Numbered from the stretch's first letter, positions 1 to 8,425 are shown. The stretch: 64,000 nucleotides of DNA from Pedobacter helvus (GCF_005925325.1 NZ_SRMP01000006.1:62001-126000), one strand, 5' to 3'. Numbers and translations: made by a program. Notes: generated from the letters alone by a model not told the origin.

Positions 1-1563
1 TTCTACCTCAACAAAAGAGAAAACACCTTTTAAATCAATTTTGCCAACCGATTTGCCGCTAATACGACCATGATTACATACGAAGCTCAATAAATCACCC
101 CTAGTGAAATCATCTACTGAACCTACATTGATGAACAAACGAGAATAACCCGCTTCGGCACCTCTGCCGCCTCTTTCTCCGCGTTCGCCACGTTCTCTTC
201 TATCACCACGCTCTCCACGCTCACGTTCGTCAGCGCTAATGTTAAGGTCTGGTGCGTTTTGGTAATATTCCAAGAAACGGTTAAACTCTAATGAAGCAAA
301 TTTTTTGATGATTTCTTCTTTGCTCAAATCAGCAAATTCATCATTAATTCGAGACATGTATTGGCCAATTTGTTCTTCGTTAACTTCAACGTTGTGTACA
401 CGGTGAATTAAACCGAACAATTGTTTTTCGCAAACATCAAAGCCAGTAGGTAAATCAGCTTTAGTGAATTTTTTACCAATAATTTTCTCAATCTGACGGA
501 TTTTGCCCAACTCCTTAGAGTTGATGATACAGATAGAAGTACCAGTTTTACCAGCTCTAGCCGTACGACCAGAACGGTGCGTGTAACTCTCAATCTCATC
601 AGGTAGAGCGAAGTTGATTACGTGAGTAACGTCATTAACGTCAATACCACGAGCCGCAACGTCTGTAGCAATTAATAATTGCATACTTCTTTCACGGAAA
701 CGCTTCATCACTTTATCACGTTGTTGCTGAGAAAGGTCGCCATGTAATGCATCGGCATTGTAGCCATCCTTAATTAAATGCTCTGCAACATCTTGGGTAT
801 CCATTTTCGTTTTACAGAAAACCACACCAAAAATATCTGGATTGTAATCTACAATACGTTTCAAAGCTGCATATTTATCGCGGGCACGTACCACATAGTA
901 TTCGTGTTCGATATTTACGTTACCTGTGTTTTTGGTTCCCATGGTTAACTCTGTAGGGTTTTCCATGTAATTTTTTGCTATGCGGCGCACTTCAGGTGGC
1001 ATGGTAGCAGAAAATAACCAAGTTTTCTTTTCGTCAGGTGTAGTAGAAAGGATGTCGTTGATGTCTTCCTGGAAGCCCATGTTCAACATTTCATCCGCCT
1101 CATCTAATACTACATATTTAACGTTAGAGAAATCAATAGCTTTACGGCCAATGATATCTAACATACGGCCGGGCGTGGCCACTACCACTTGTACGCCATT
1201 GCGTATTTCGCGTAGTTGTTGCATAATATTCGCGCCACCGTAAACGGCTACAACGCTGGCATTAGGCTTGTTTTTTGAGAAATTTCTGATGTCGTTTGCA
1301 ATCTGCAGACAAAGCTCACGTGTAGGGCACAAAATTAGTGCCTGTGGCTTATTGCTCTTAAAGTCAATTAGTTCTAACAACGGCAAACCAAATGCGGCTG
1401 TTTTTCCTGTTCCTGTTTGGGCCAAACCAACAAAGTCGTTACTACCCTCTAACAGTACAGGAATGGCTTGCTCCTGAATAGGCGTAGGATTTTCAAATCC
1501 TAGCTCTTTAACGGCATTAACAACGTCATCACTTATCCCCAATTTACTAAATGGGTTTATCAT
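1..1563 (-). CDS. DEAD-box ATP-dependent RNA helicase (3' end cut by window)
   Basis: RNA helicase of the DeaD/CsdA type, which unwinds RNA duplexes in ribosome assembly or mRNA turnover. Translating from the ATG at 1561-1563 gives 521 residues with no stop, so the C-terminus lies outside the window. Visible motifs: Q motif GFENPTPIQ (about residues 22-30), Walker A AQTGTGKT (48-55), DEAD in VLDEADEML, SAT in FSATMPP, and HRSGRTARAG. A Glu/Arg/Gly-rich linker (about 441-467) precedes a partial DbpA-type RNA-binding domain. A TACCTTTG box lies 23 nt upstream of the start. The family is certain; which paralogue (deaD, csdA, dbpA) is not. Confidence 0.95.
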   Translation of the reverse strand, partial: MINPFSKLGISDDVVNAVKELGFENPTPIQEQAIPVLLEGSNDFVGLAQTGTGKTAAFGLPLLELIDFKSNKPQALILCPTRELCLQIANDIRNFSKNKPNASVVAVYGGANIMQQLREIRNGVQVVVATPGRMLDIIGRKAIDFSNVKYVVLDEADEMLNMGFQEDINDILSTTPDEKKTWLFSATMPPEVRRIAKNYMENPTELTMGTKNTGNVNIEHEYYVVRARDKYAALKRIVDYNPDIFGVVFCKTKMDTQDVAEHLIKDGYNADALHGDLSQQQRDKVMKRFRERSMQLLIATDVAARGIDVNDVTHVINFALPDEIESYTHRSGRTARAGKTGTSICIINSKELGKIRQIEKIIGKKFTKADLPTGFDVCEKQLFGLIHRVHNVEVNEEQIGQYMSRINDEFADLSKEEIIKKFASLEFNRFLEYYQNAPDLNISADERERGERGDRRERGERGERGGRGAEAGYSRLFINVGSVDDFTRGDLLSFVCNHGRISGKSVGKIDLKGVFSFVEVE

Positions 1564-1586
1564 TATAACATTTTTAAATTAAGGCG

Positions 1587-1594
1587 CAAAGGTA
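1587..1594 (-). promoter_or_regulatory. Bacteroidota -7 box of the RNA helicase gene
   Basis: The minus strand reads TACCTTTG, an exact match to TAnnTTTG, 23 nt before the helicase ATG. No clear -33 TTTG was seen at the usual spacing. Confidence 0.6.
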
Positions 1595-1732
1595 CGGTTT
1601 ATAATTGGTAATTTATATAGTTGGTGATAATTTGTTTTAAGCTTAATAAATTGGAAATAAGAAAGTTATATGTTGATTGCTTTGCTTTGTTGCCTTGTTG
1701 AGGTATTGGAAGCGCATTTTCAGTACTAAATA

Positions 1733-1885
1733 CTTCCGAAAGTCCCGCTTTTACTTCAATCTTTTTGTTTCCTGTCATTCATAGGAAAGAGGAATCTGTT
1801 TCGGTAGTGCTTTATCAATCAGATCCTTCACTGGCGTTCAGGATGACAAAAAAACAAAAAGTATTTCCGTTCAATCGGGGCTATT
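1733..1885. repeat. Dispersed GCGGGACT-type repeat split by a GTCAT...ATGAC element
   Basis: The outer edges (about 1733-1762 and 1866-1880) match, in inverse orientation, the element at 45291-45366: both carry a CCCGATTGAA core and an AAAGCGGGACT core. Between them, 1774-1847 runs from GTCATTC to GGATGAC and holds AGATCCTTC, like the element at 45157-45232. The inner block is flanked by CTTTTTGTTT and AAACAAAAAG, an inverted repeat. Confidence 0.55.
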
Positions 1886-2004
1886 TAACAACCAGTAGTT
1901 ACCCTCAAGAAACCGTTAGACGCCAAGCGTAACCCGAAATTCAAAGCAAGCAATTTTTATGTGCTTCAATGCCTTACATGTTCAACAAAACTAAAAATTA
2001 AGAA

Positions 2005-2037
2005 AATAAAAAAGCCAGTCCCAAATGCACCAGCTTT
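2005..2037 (-). terminator. Terminator of the T9SS protein gene
   Basis: On the minus strand AAAGCTGG and CTGGCTTT pair (two G-U pairs) around an 11-nt loop, followed by a run of T. It lies 34 nt beyond the stop codon. Confidence 0.6.
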
Positions 2038-2070
2038 ATAAAACTTTATAGATCTAAAATTCTCGTTAAG

Positions 2071-3156
2071 TTATTGAATAAACTTCTGTGTAACCGTTTC
2101 CGTAGCAGTAGTTAATGATGCGATATGCAAGCCATTTGCACTGTTAAAAGGAACGGAAATTTGAGAATAACCTTTATTCAAGCTTAGTTCTTTCTCCTTA
2201 ACCTTCCGGCCATTGATATCATAAACCTTGAATGTAGCTTTACCTTCATTAGCTGCGAAAACAGTTAGTTTGACTATGCCTTCTTGTTTATTGGAAGTTA
2301 CTTTAAAGTTGCTTGCCGCTACATTAGATTTTACCGCTTCTACAGCAGATGGAGTAACGTTTCCATTAAAATCTACCTGGTTAAGTTGGTAGTAGCTTAC
2401 GCCAGGCAAAGCATCCTTATCAACAAAAGTATAATTGTGTGCGACGTCTGTAGTGCCATTTCCTTTTACTTCTCCAATTTTATGGAAAGTTTTGCCATCT
2501 CCGGAGCGTAGTACATCGAAACGAGCATTGTCTTTTTCTGAAGCTGTGCTCCAGGTTAAGTCGATGTTTTGCAGGTTTGCTTTAGCAGTAAATGAGGTTA
2601 ACGTAACTGGGAGTACAGATAGAGAATTCACTTGTATGTCGTCGAGCCTAAATTGCGTTGCTGTTCCACTATTGGTAAACCTGATGGTTAATGTTGAAGT
2701 GTTTGGCAGGCCTATTAAGCGAATGAGGCGCCAATTTGCGGTACCACCACCTGTAGACTGTGCGGGAATCGGAATTGCTGTGAAATCTGTTCCATTGGTA
2801 CTGTATTCAAATGTCAAATCAGTAGCATCGCTAGCTGTTGTGTTTTTAAATAAGCCAAATTCAATAGCAGGGTTAGTTAATGCAACGGTATTAATTCCAG
2901 CAATTGAAAAGTACCTGCCCAATGTGTTTGTAATAAAGACATTTCCTGCTGCCGATGCTCCTAAATAACCAGTAGAAGAAGATGAAGTCCTTACATCGGC
3001 GGTACCAGCATAAGTATACATGCCATTGTTTTGCCATCCAGTATAAGACGAAACTACAGTTGTACTAGCAGGATTTCCCATGTTCTCACTGAACTGAGCT
3101 TTGGTGAAAGAGTGGGTAGCAGCCGAAAACAGTAAGAAAAGTAAAAGTTTTTTCAT
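2071..3156 (-). CDS. Secreted protein with type IX secretion C-terminal sorting domain
   Basis: 361 residues. A signal peptide (about 1-21, ending near TKAQ) directs export to the periplasm. The final 75 or so residues have the type A T9SS sorting-domain pattern (KATFKVYDINGRKV, then a Lys/Gly-containing end), which targets proteins across the outer membrane for release or anchoring. The middle (about 25-185) is a beta-rich jelly-roll-like region of unknown binding role, followed by a fibronectin-III-like stretch (LTWSTASEKDNARFDVLRS). No catalytic motif is visible. Single gene with its own terminator; a strong inverted repeat sits in its leader (3161-3200). Function is unassigned beyond surface or secreted protein. 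Confidence 0.85.
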   Translation of the reverse strand: MKKLLLFLLFSAATHSFTKAQFSENMGNPASTTVVSSYTGWQNNGMYTYAGTADVRTSSSSTGYLGASAAGNVFITNTLGRYFSIAGINTVALTNPAIEFGLFKNTTASDATDLTFEYSTNGTDFTAIPIPAQSTGGGTANWRLIRLIGLPNTSTLTIRFTNSGTATQFRLDDIQVNSLSVLPVTLTSFTAKANLQNIDLTWSTASEKDNARFDVLRSGDGKTFHKIGEVKGNGTTDVAHNYTFVDKDALPGVSYYQLNQVDFNGNVTPSAVEAVKSNVAASNFKVTSNKQEGIVKLTVFAANEGKATFKVYDINGRKVKEKELSLNKGYSQISVPFNSANGLHIASLTTATETVTQKFIQ

Positions 3157-3160
3157 AAGA

Positions 3161-3200
3161 TGAGGTTTTTAGTGACTATCTAAAGTTACTAAAAACCTCA
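3161..3200. promoter_or_regulatory. 13-bp perfect inverted repeat in the leader of the T9SS gene
   Basis: TGAGGTTTTTAGT (3161-3173) and ACTAAAAACCTCA (3188-3200) are exact reverse complements around 14 nt, ending 4 nt before the ATG. The loop holds TAACTTTA, one base from TAnnTTTG. No T-run follows on the minus strand, so a simple terminator for DUF4293 fits poorly; an operator or 5' UTR hairpin is more likely. Confidence 0.6.
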
Positions 3201-3235
3201 CCTACAACTGATTGAAAAAGTATTCCTTTTAGGAG

Positions 3236-3679
3236 TTATCTCAATCTGTCAGCAGAGCGAATTAATTTTTCATCTTGCTTAATTCCTCTGATAGCCAGCA
3301 AGGTAAAGATGATGGCTGCTAGAGGGAAATACAACCCTGGTTCGATATCCAAAGTTTTTAGACCATTAATACCTTTGATGATTTGAGATAGCCAAAACGA
3401 CAAAGCCAAGATTAAAAAGATATTTAATGAAGCGATACGTATTTGCAGCTTTCTATTTCTATAGTTGAAGATGTTGATCAAACTAATTAGTCCAGCTAAG
3501 ACGATGCTAAGCAAAAGTGGGATATTAATCACTTGCGCTGCGCCTTCTACCTGAAGCCCAAAGCCGTTCAGGATGTAATAATTTTTATCGGTAGCTGCGC
3601 CAATAACAGGCACTAATAACAGACATAAAATAGCAATTGAAGCAAGTAAGAGCCAAATAGACTGAATTCTTTGTATCAT
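3236..3679 (-). CDS. DUF4293 family membrane protein
   Basis: 147 residues with four hydrophobic segments (about 8-30, 50-68, 78-100, 112-132). The N-terminus MIQRIQSIWLLLASI is typical of DUF4293, a small integral membrane family found in Bacteroidota whose function is unknown. The C-terminus is charged and cytoplasmic-looking. It is transcribed away from truA, with a TAAGTTTG box 18 nt upstream. No enzyme motif is visible. Confidence 0.85.
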   Translation of the reverse strand: MIQRIQSIWLLLASIAILCLLLVPVIGAATDKNYYILNGFGLQVEGAAQVINIPLLLSIVLAGLISLINIFNYRNRKLQIRIASLNIFLILALSFWLSQIIKGINGLKTLDIEPGLYFPLAAIIFTLLAIRGIKQDEKLIRSADRLR

Positions 3680-3697
3680 GTTAATTTTAAATTTTTA

Positions 3698-3705
3698 CAA
3701 ACTTA
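3698..3705 (-). promoter_or_regulatory. -7 box of the DUF4293 gene
   Basis: The minus strand reads TAAGTTTG, matching TAnnTTTG, 18 nt before the ATG at 3679. Confidence 0.6.
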
Positions 3706-3726
3706 GGTTTTTAAGCATAAAAGAAC

Positions 3727-3804
3727 AAAGAACAAGGATGAAAGACTATGTTATTTATGCATCGGACATAATCTTTGCTCCTTATTCTTTATTCCTTGTT
3801 CTTT
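3727..3804. repeat. Inverted word-repeat element upstream of truA
   Basis: AAAGAACAAGGA (3727-3738) has an exact reverse complement at 3793-3804. Each arm sits in a longer stretch of AAAGAACA-like words (from 3719, and 3780-3804). The element occupies the space between the divergent DUF4293 and truA genes. Confidence 0.65.
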
Positions 3805-3808
3805 CCCT

Positions 3809-3816
3809 TATTTTTG
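3809..3816 (+). promoter_or_regulatory. Possible -7 box abutting the truA start
   Basis: TATTTTTG matches TAnnTTTG and ends 5 nt before the TTG proposed as the truA start. No -33 TTTG at the usual distance. If active it would give an almost leaderless mRNA. Confidence 0.4.
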
Positions 3817-3821
3817 CGGCA

Positions 3822-4580
3822 TTGGAAACGAAGCGATATTTTATAGAATTAAGCTATAATGGCACCGAATTTCATGGCTGGCAAACACAACCTAACGGAA
3901 TTACTGTGCAGGAATGTTTAGATAAGGCACTAAGTACCTATTTTAGGCAAGAGGTTGTTTCTTTAGGTTGTGGACGTACAGATGCAGGTGTGCACGCTAC
4001 CCAATTTTATGCCCATTTTGACTTGACAGACATTAGCCCCAAGCAGGTAGCGCACGCTGTGAAAGGAATTAACGCTTTATTGCCATACAGCATTGCCATA
4101 CATCGGGTTTTTGAGGTAGCGAATGATGCTCATGCTAGATTTGATGCTACAGCTCGTCAATACAAGTACTATCTTCATTTCAATAAGGATCCGTTTAAGT
4201 TAGATCGTTCGTGGTTGTACAAAGGTAAATTGGACCTTGATAAGATGAATTTAGCTGCGCAGGTTTTACTAAAGTACAAGGATTTTTCTTGCTTCAGTAA
4301 ATCGAATACGCAAACCTTCACTAATAATTGCAAAATCGCTTTCGCCAAAGTTGAAGCGCAGCAAGATGGTTTGGTTTTTACTATAAAAGCCGATCGTTTT
4401 TTGCGAAACATGGTGCGGGCAATCATGGGAACTTTAGTAATGGTGGGTAGGGGAGATATTGAAGTGCAAGATGTGGAAGAAATTATAGCAAGTAAAAATA
4501 GAAGCAAAGCAGGTCAGTCGGTGCCAGCTTGTGGACTATATTTAGTGGCAGTAGAATATCCGTATATAAAAAATGATTAA
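3822..4580 (+). CDS. truA: tRNA pseudouridine synthase A
   Basis: Converts U38-U40 in the tRNA anticodon stem to pseudouridine. The signature GCGRTDAGVHA carries the catalytic Asp (D54 from this start); RYFIELSYNGTEFHGWQ opens the domain, and FLRNMVRAIMGTLVMVGRG marks the C-terminal half. 252 residues, a normal length. An open frame extends back to 3678, but those extra 48 codons are hydrophobic, unlike the family, and cover an inverted repeat. The TTG at 3822, just ahead of KRYFIELSY, is the best start; no ATG is available near it. The last codons and stop lie within another repeat element (4571-4662). Confidence 0.93.
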   Translation: METKRYFIELSYNGTEFHGWQTQPNGITVQECLDKALSTYFRQEVVSLGCGRTDAGVHATQFYAHFDLTDISPKQVAHAVKGINALLPYSIAIHRVFEVANDAHARFDATARQYKYYLHFNKDPFKLDRSWLYKGKLDLDKMNLAAQVLLKYKDFSCFSKSNTQTFTNNCKIAFAKVEAQQDGLVFTIKADRFLRNMVRAIMGTLVMVGRGDIEVQDVEEIIASKNRSKAGQSVPACGLYLVAVEYPYIKND

Positions 4581-4662
4581 ATGAGTAAATTTTGAATGAT
4601 TGATTGCTGGCAATACGCATTAGAAATATTTAATCATTTAAAACTTAATCATTCAAAATTAT
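4571..4662. repeat. Inverted word-repeat element covering the truA stop codon
   Basis: AATTTTGAATGAT (4588-4600) is matched exactly by ATCATTCAAAATT (4648-4660). Both arms contain repeats of AATGATTAAA-type words. The truA stop codon (4578-4580) lies in the left arm; the right arm ends 6 nt before the ABC transporter ATG. Confidence 0.65.
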
Positions 4663-4668
4663 AAAGAA

Positions 4669-6447
4669 ATGGCAGTAACAGGAGACGCATTTAATTTTAG
4701 CTTGCTTAAAAGGGTAATGGCCTACGTACGCCCGTACCGAGCCACATTTGTATGGTCTGTTCTGTTAACCATATTGTTGGCGGCAATTGCTCCGGTTCGT
4801 CCCATGTTGGTTGGCTACACTTTAGATCAACACATTTTGAAAGGCAATTACCGCGGTTTGCTGAATATCACTATTTTAATGTTGGTGTTGTTAGCCTTGC
4901 AAACTGTTTTTCAATATGCACATACGCTGCTTACGAATAAACTCGGCCAATCCGCTATTAGAGATTTAAGGATCAACGTATTCAACCATATCACAAAGTT
5001 AAGACTGAAATTTTTCGATAAAACACCAATCGGACAATTGATTACCCGTACTGTTTCAGATCTAGAAACCATCGCTGATATTTTCTCGGAAGGATTGATT
5101 GCCATGATAGGTGATTTATTGCAAGTAATAGTAATCACAAGCATCATGTTCTACATGGATTGGAAGCTTACACTTGCGGTGCTTATCCCGATGCCTTTGC
5201 TCATTATCGCCACCCGCATTTTTCAGAAAGCTATTAAAATTGCTTTTCAGGAAGTAAGGGCAGAAGTGTCTAATTTAAATACTTTTTTACAAGAACATAT
5301 CAGCGGTATCGCTATCATCCAATATTTCGCTAGAGAAGACCAAGAGTACAAGAAATTTGAGAAAATAAATTCCCGCTATCGCGATGCCAATATCCGTTCC
5401 AACTGGTATTATTCTATTTTCTTCCCTGTGGTAGAGTTGATTTCTGCCATGTCGTTAGGTTTATTGATTTGGTACGGATCGAAGACCATCCTCAATAATC
5501 CTGCTATAGAACCGGGCATCATTACCACTTTCATCATGTTCATTAACATGCTGTTTAGGCCAATTAGAGAACTGGCGGACAAGTTTAATACGCTACAGAT
5601 GGGGATGGTGGGCGCCGAACGGGTTTTTAAAGTACTGGATACCCAAGAGCAAACAGAAGATAAAGGAATCTTGGCGCCGAAAAAGTTAGAAGGTAATATC
5701 TCTTTTAAGAAGGTTTGGTTCAGTTACGATCAAGATGGGGAAGTAGATCCAAAATATGTGTTGAAGGATATTTCTTTTGAGGTGAAATCTGGGCAAACTG
5801 TCGCTCTAGTAGGTGCAACTGGAGCTGGAAAATCATCGACGATCAATATCTTAAATCGTTTTTACGAGATCCAAAAAGGAAGCATAACGATTGATGATAA
5901 CGAAATCAAAAATTATGAATTGGCTTACCTGCGAAAAAATATAGCTACAGTATTGCAAGATGTTTTCCTGTTTTCGGACACAATTTTTAACAACATTACC
6001 CTAAATAACCCAGAAATTAGTTTTGATGAAGTAGTAGATGCCGCAAAAAAAGTAGGTGCACATAGTTTTATTGAGCGTTTGCCTGGCGGTTATCATTACA
6101 ACGTGATGGAAAGAGGTGCTACACTTTCTGCTGGTCAAGCACAATTGATTTCGTTTATTCGTGCTTTGGTTTATAAGCCAGCTATCTTGGTGTTAGACGA
6201 GGCAACTTCTTCTGTAGATACAGAAACAGAAATGCTCATCCAAAATGCTATCGACAAGTTAATGCAGGATAGAACCTCTATCGTCATCGCACATCGTTTA
6301 TCAACTATCCAAAAAGCAGATCTAATTATCGTTTTAGATAAAGGCGAGATCAAAGAAAAGGGCACGCATCAGCAATTGCTTAAGTTAGATGGTTATTACA
6401 AACGCTTATACGATTTACAGTTTTCGTCGGTAGGTATTGCAAAATAA
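4669..6447 (+). CDS. ABC exporter, fused permease and ATPase
   Basis: 592-residue half-transporter of the MsbA/LmrA/MdlB class that would work as a dimer in the inner membrane, exporting a lipid or drug. Six transmembrane helices lie in about residues 25-310. The nucleotide-binding domain has Walker A GATGAGKSS (382-390), Q-loop Gln430, signature LSAGQ (486-490, Ala in place of the usual Gly), Walker B ILVLDE (506-511), and a His switch in IVIAHRLST. The stop codon directly abuts the stop of the convergent lipoprotein gene, with no base between. The substrate cannot be told from sequence. Confidence 0.93.
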   Translation: MAVTGDAFNFSLLKRVMAYVRPYRATFVWSVLLTILLAAIAPVRPMLVGYTLDQHILKGNYRGLLNITILMLVLLALQTVFQYAHTLLTNKLGQSAIRDLRINVFNHITKLRLKFFDKTPIGQLITRTVSDLETIADIFSEGLIAMIGDLLQVIVITSIMFYMDWKLTLAVLIPMPLLIIATRIFQKAIKIAFQEVRAEVSNLNTFLQEHISGIAIIQYFAREDQEYKKFEKINSRYRDANIRSNWYYSIFFPVVELISAMSLGLLIWYGSKTILNNPAIEPGIITTFIMFINMLFRPIRELADKFNTLQMGMVGAERVFKVLDTQEQTEDKGILAPKKLEGNISFKKVWFSYDQDGEVDPKYVLKDISFEVKSGQTVALVGATGAGKSSTINILNRFYEIQKGSITIDDNEIKNYELAYLRKNIATVLQDVFLFSDTIFNNITLNNPEISFDEVVDAAKKVGAHSFIERLPGGYHYNVMERGATLSAGQAQLISFIRALVYKPAILVLDEATSSVDTETEMLIQNAIDKLMQDRTSIVIAHRLSTIQKADLIIVLDKGEIKEKGTHQQLLKLDGYYKRLYDLQFSSVGIAK

Positions 6448-6888
6448 TTACTTCGCAAACTCCTGCTCAATCACATATTTGTGTACTTCTGTGCCAATAG
6501 TTTCTTCACGGGTGTGCACAATTTTGAAATAGTTGTTTCTCAAATAAGAAATTGCCCAAGTACTATCTGGGGCTGTGGAAAAAGTGATGTTTTTTCCGTC
6601 AGCATCGATGCTGTATTTAACAGTATCCCCGTTTTTAATGAAATTCAGGTCCTGAGTATACCTTACCCTTATTTTGGCAGTATCGTTTTGAATCGGAAGA
6701 ATAGTATCAATCGTGGATGGAATTACTACGCCGTTTTTATACTCCAATGTTACGTAAGTTTTAATTGGCCACTGCCCAACCAAATATCTTTCTACAAATA
6801 ACTTGCTATCTACAGGTTCTTTTTTACAAGCGTAGCCTATAATTCCTACAGTCATTATGCCCAATAAACTCAACTTTAACTTGCTCAT
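6448..6888 (-). CDS. Small lipoprotein of unknown function
   Basis: 146 residues from the ATG at 6886-6888. A short charged N-terminus, a hydrophobic stretch and the lipobox IGYAC followed by Lys residues indicate a signal-peptidase II lipoprotein. The mature part (about 130 residues) is soluble and looks beta-rich, ending EEIGTEVHKYVIEQEFAK-like; no known domain recognised. A TATATTTG box lies 16 nt upstream. A longer frame reaches 6933, but its extra residues would spoil the signal peptide and overlap the promoter. Confidence 0.75.
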   Translation of the reverse strand: MSKLKLSLLGIMTVGIIGYACKKEPVDSKLFVERYLVGQWPIKTYVTLEYKNGVVIPSTIDTILPIQNDTAKIRVRYTQDLNFIKNGDTVKYSIDADGKNITFSTAPDSTWAISYLRNNYFKIVHTREETIGTEVHKYVIEQEFAK

Positions 6889-6904
6889 AGTCTCTTTATA
6901 AAAG

Positions 6905-6912
6905 CAAATATA
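6905..6912 (-). promoter_or_regulatory. -7 box of the lipoprotein gene
   Basis: The minus strand reads TATATTTG (TAnnTTTG), 16 nt before the ATG at 6888. This supports that start over an upstream one. Confidence 0.6.
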
Positions 6913-6982
6913 CAAAACAAATTTGCTCAACATTTTGAGATCATGGTATTTTTCGTTACTAAAAAGTTTGATTTGTCCTTAG

Positions 6983-7017
6983 TTTTTAAAATATTTTAAA
7001 AATAAGTTTTATATTTC
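6983..7017 (+). promoter_or_regulatory. 20-bp AT palindrome and near-consensus -7 box before the symporter gene
   Basis: 6983-7002 is a perfect palindrome (T5 A4 T A T4 A5). TATATTTC (7010-7017), one base off TAnnTTTG, follows 7 nt later and lies 22 nt before the ATG. The placement suits an operator, but pure AT composition makes chance more likely. Confidence 0.4.
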
Positions 7018-7039
7018 CATCTTCAAACCAAACCAAATC

Positions 7040-8323
7040 ATGAAGAAAATTATTTCTAACCTTACCTTTCAAGTACTTTTCGCTATTTCTTTAGGCGTTT
7101 TAGTTGGGGTAATTTATCCGGGATTTGCGCCGCATGCGGAACTCATTAGCAAGAGCTTTATCAATATGATCAGCATGTTAATAGCTCCTATTATTTTCTT
7201 CACCATTGTTTTGGGTATTGCCCACATGGGCGATATGAAAAAAGTAGGCGTGGTAGGCGGCAAGGCTTTACTTTATTTCGAGATTGTAACTACCGTGGCT
7301 ATCGCAATTGGTCTACTTGTCGCTAATCTACTCAAACCAGGCGTGGGAGTAAAGGTGCCAAAAGGCGATGTGGCAAAGATAGCTGAATATACCAAGCAAG
7401 CCGGTTCTATCAATTGGTTAGAGTTTATTGCGCATATCTTCCCTAAAAACATTTTCGAAGCATTTTCTAAAGGCGAGATTTTGCAAATTCTTGTCTTCGC
7501 TATCTTATTTGGCTACGGCTTAAGCAAAATGGGCCAAGCTGGGCAGTCACTTTTAACAACTTTTGATAAGATTGCCAAAGTGTTGTTTAACATGATGAAG
7601 GTAATTATGCGTTTGGCTCCGCTTGGTGCTTTCGGCGGTATGGCCTACAGCGTGGGCAAGTTCGGGTTGCATACCTTATTACCAATGGCGAAACTAATGG
7701 GGGCTGTGTATATCACCTGTTTCCTTTTTATTTTCGTAGTTCTAAATGCAATTTGCCGTTGTTATAAATTCAGTTTGTGGAAATACCTCAAGTATATCCG
7801 TCAGGAGATTTTAATTGTGTTGGGTACTTCATCTTCAGAGTCGGTATTGCCAAGTATGATGAAAAAAATGGAAGATATCGGTTGCGAAAAATCAGTAGTA
7901 GGTTTAGTCATCCCGACTGGATATTCTTTCAACCTTGATGGCACGGCAATTTATTTAGCCATGGCAGTAATTTTCTTAACGCAGGTGTTTGGCATCGACT
8001 TAACTTTAGGCGAGCAGGTTACCATCATGCTGGTATTAATGGTGACCAGTAAAGGTGCGGCAGGAGTAACCGGAAGTGGTTTTATCGTGCTGGCCAGTAC
8101 TTTAACAGCCTTAAAAATTATGCCTGTAGAGCATATCGCAATTTTGTTAGGAGTAGATAGATTTATGAGCGAAGCCAGGGCAATCACCAATATGATTGGA
8201 AACGGTATTGCAGCAATCGTAATTGCCAAGAGTGAAAAAGAATTTGATGAAGAGAAGTATTTATCAGCTACTAGCCCTTTAGCTATAGAAAATGCCGAAG
8301 AAGAAAATATTATGAAAGATTAG
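7040..8323 (+). CDS. Dicarboxylate/amino acid:cation symporter, DctA-like
   Basis: 427-residue sodium- or proton-coupled transporter of the glutamate/C4-dicarboxylate (DAACS) family in the inner membrane. Eight or so membrane segments plus two re-entrant loops are expected. The Ser-rich hairpin GTSSSESVLPSMMKKM (about 260-275), GYSFNLDGTAIYLAMAVIF and SKGAAGVTGSGFIVLASTL are diagnostic, and the last favours the DctA branch. The C-terminus is acidic. It is a single gene followed at once by a heptamer repeat array. The TCA genes elsewhere in the window fit dicarboxylate uptake, but the substrate is inferred. Confidence 0.9.
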   Translation: MKKIISNLTFQVLFAISLGVLVGVIYPGFAPHAELISKSFINMISMLIAPIIFFTIVLGIAHMGDMKKVGVVGGKALLYFEIVTTVAIAIGLLVANLLKPGVGVKVPKGDVAKIAEYTKQAGSINWLEFIAHIFPKNIFEAFSKGEILQILVFAILFGYGLSKMGQAGQSLLTTFDKIAKVLFNMMKVIMRLAPLGAFGGMAYSVGKFGLHTLLPMAKLMGAVYITCFLFIFVVLNAICRCYKFSLWKYLKYIRQEILIVLGTSSSESVLPSMMKKMEDIGCEKSVVGLVIPTGYSFNLDGTAIYLAMAVIFLTQVFGIDLTLGEQVTIMLVLMVTSKGAAGVTGSGFIVLASTLTALKIMPVEHIAILLGVDRFMSEARAITNMIGNGIAAIVIAKSEKEFDEEKYLSATSPLAIENAEEENIMKD

Positions 8324-8326
8324 TTT

Positions 8327-8389
8327 ATCAATTATCAATTATCAATTATCAATTATCAATTATCAATTATCAATTATCAATTATCAAAT
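8327..8389. repeat. Tandem array of ATCAATT heptamers
   Basis: Eight perfect 7-bp ATCAATT copies (8327-8382) and a ninth with one change, starting 3 nt after the symporter stop codon. It lies between convergent genes and outside both reading frames. Confidence 0.9.
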
Positions 8390-8425
8390 TCCCAGTAATT
8401 AACCATCAATAATTTACTATTAAAA

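Larger units (their letters stand above)
1564..2070. other. Gene-free region between the helicase and T9SS genes
   Basis: No credible gene. It holds the helicase promoter (1587-1594), a nested pair of dispersed repeats (1733-1885) and the terminator of the T9SS gene (2005-2037). The rest is AT-rich with no feature I recognise. Confidence 0.6.

Noticed and set aside
3678..3821. N-terminal extension of truA back to 3678
   Set aside because: The extra residues are not like the family, the codon at 3678 overlaps the ATG of the divergent DUF4293 gene, and the stretch is an inverted repeat element.
8327..8389. CRISPR array
   Set aside because: Units are 7 bp, contiguous and without spacers, and no cas gene is near.
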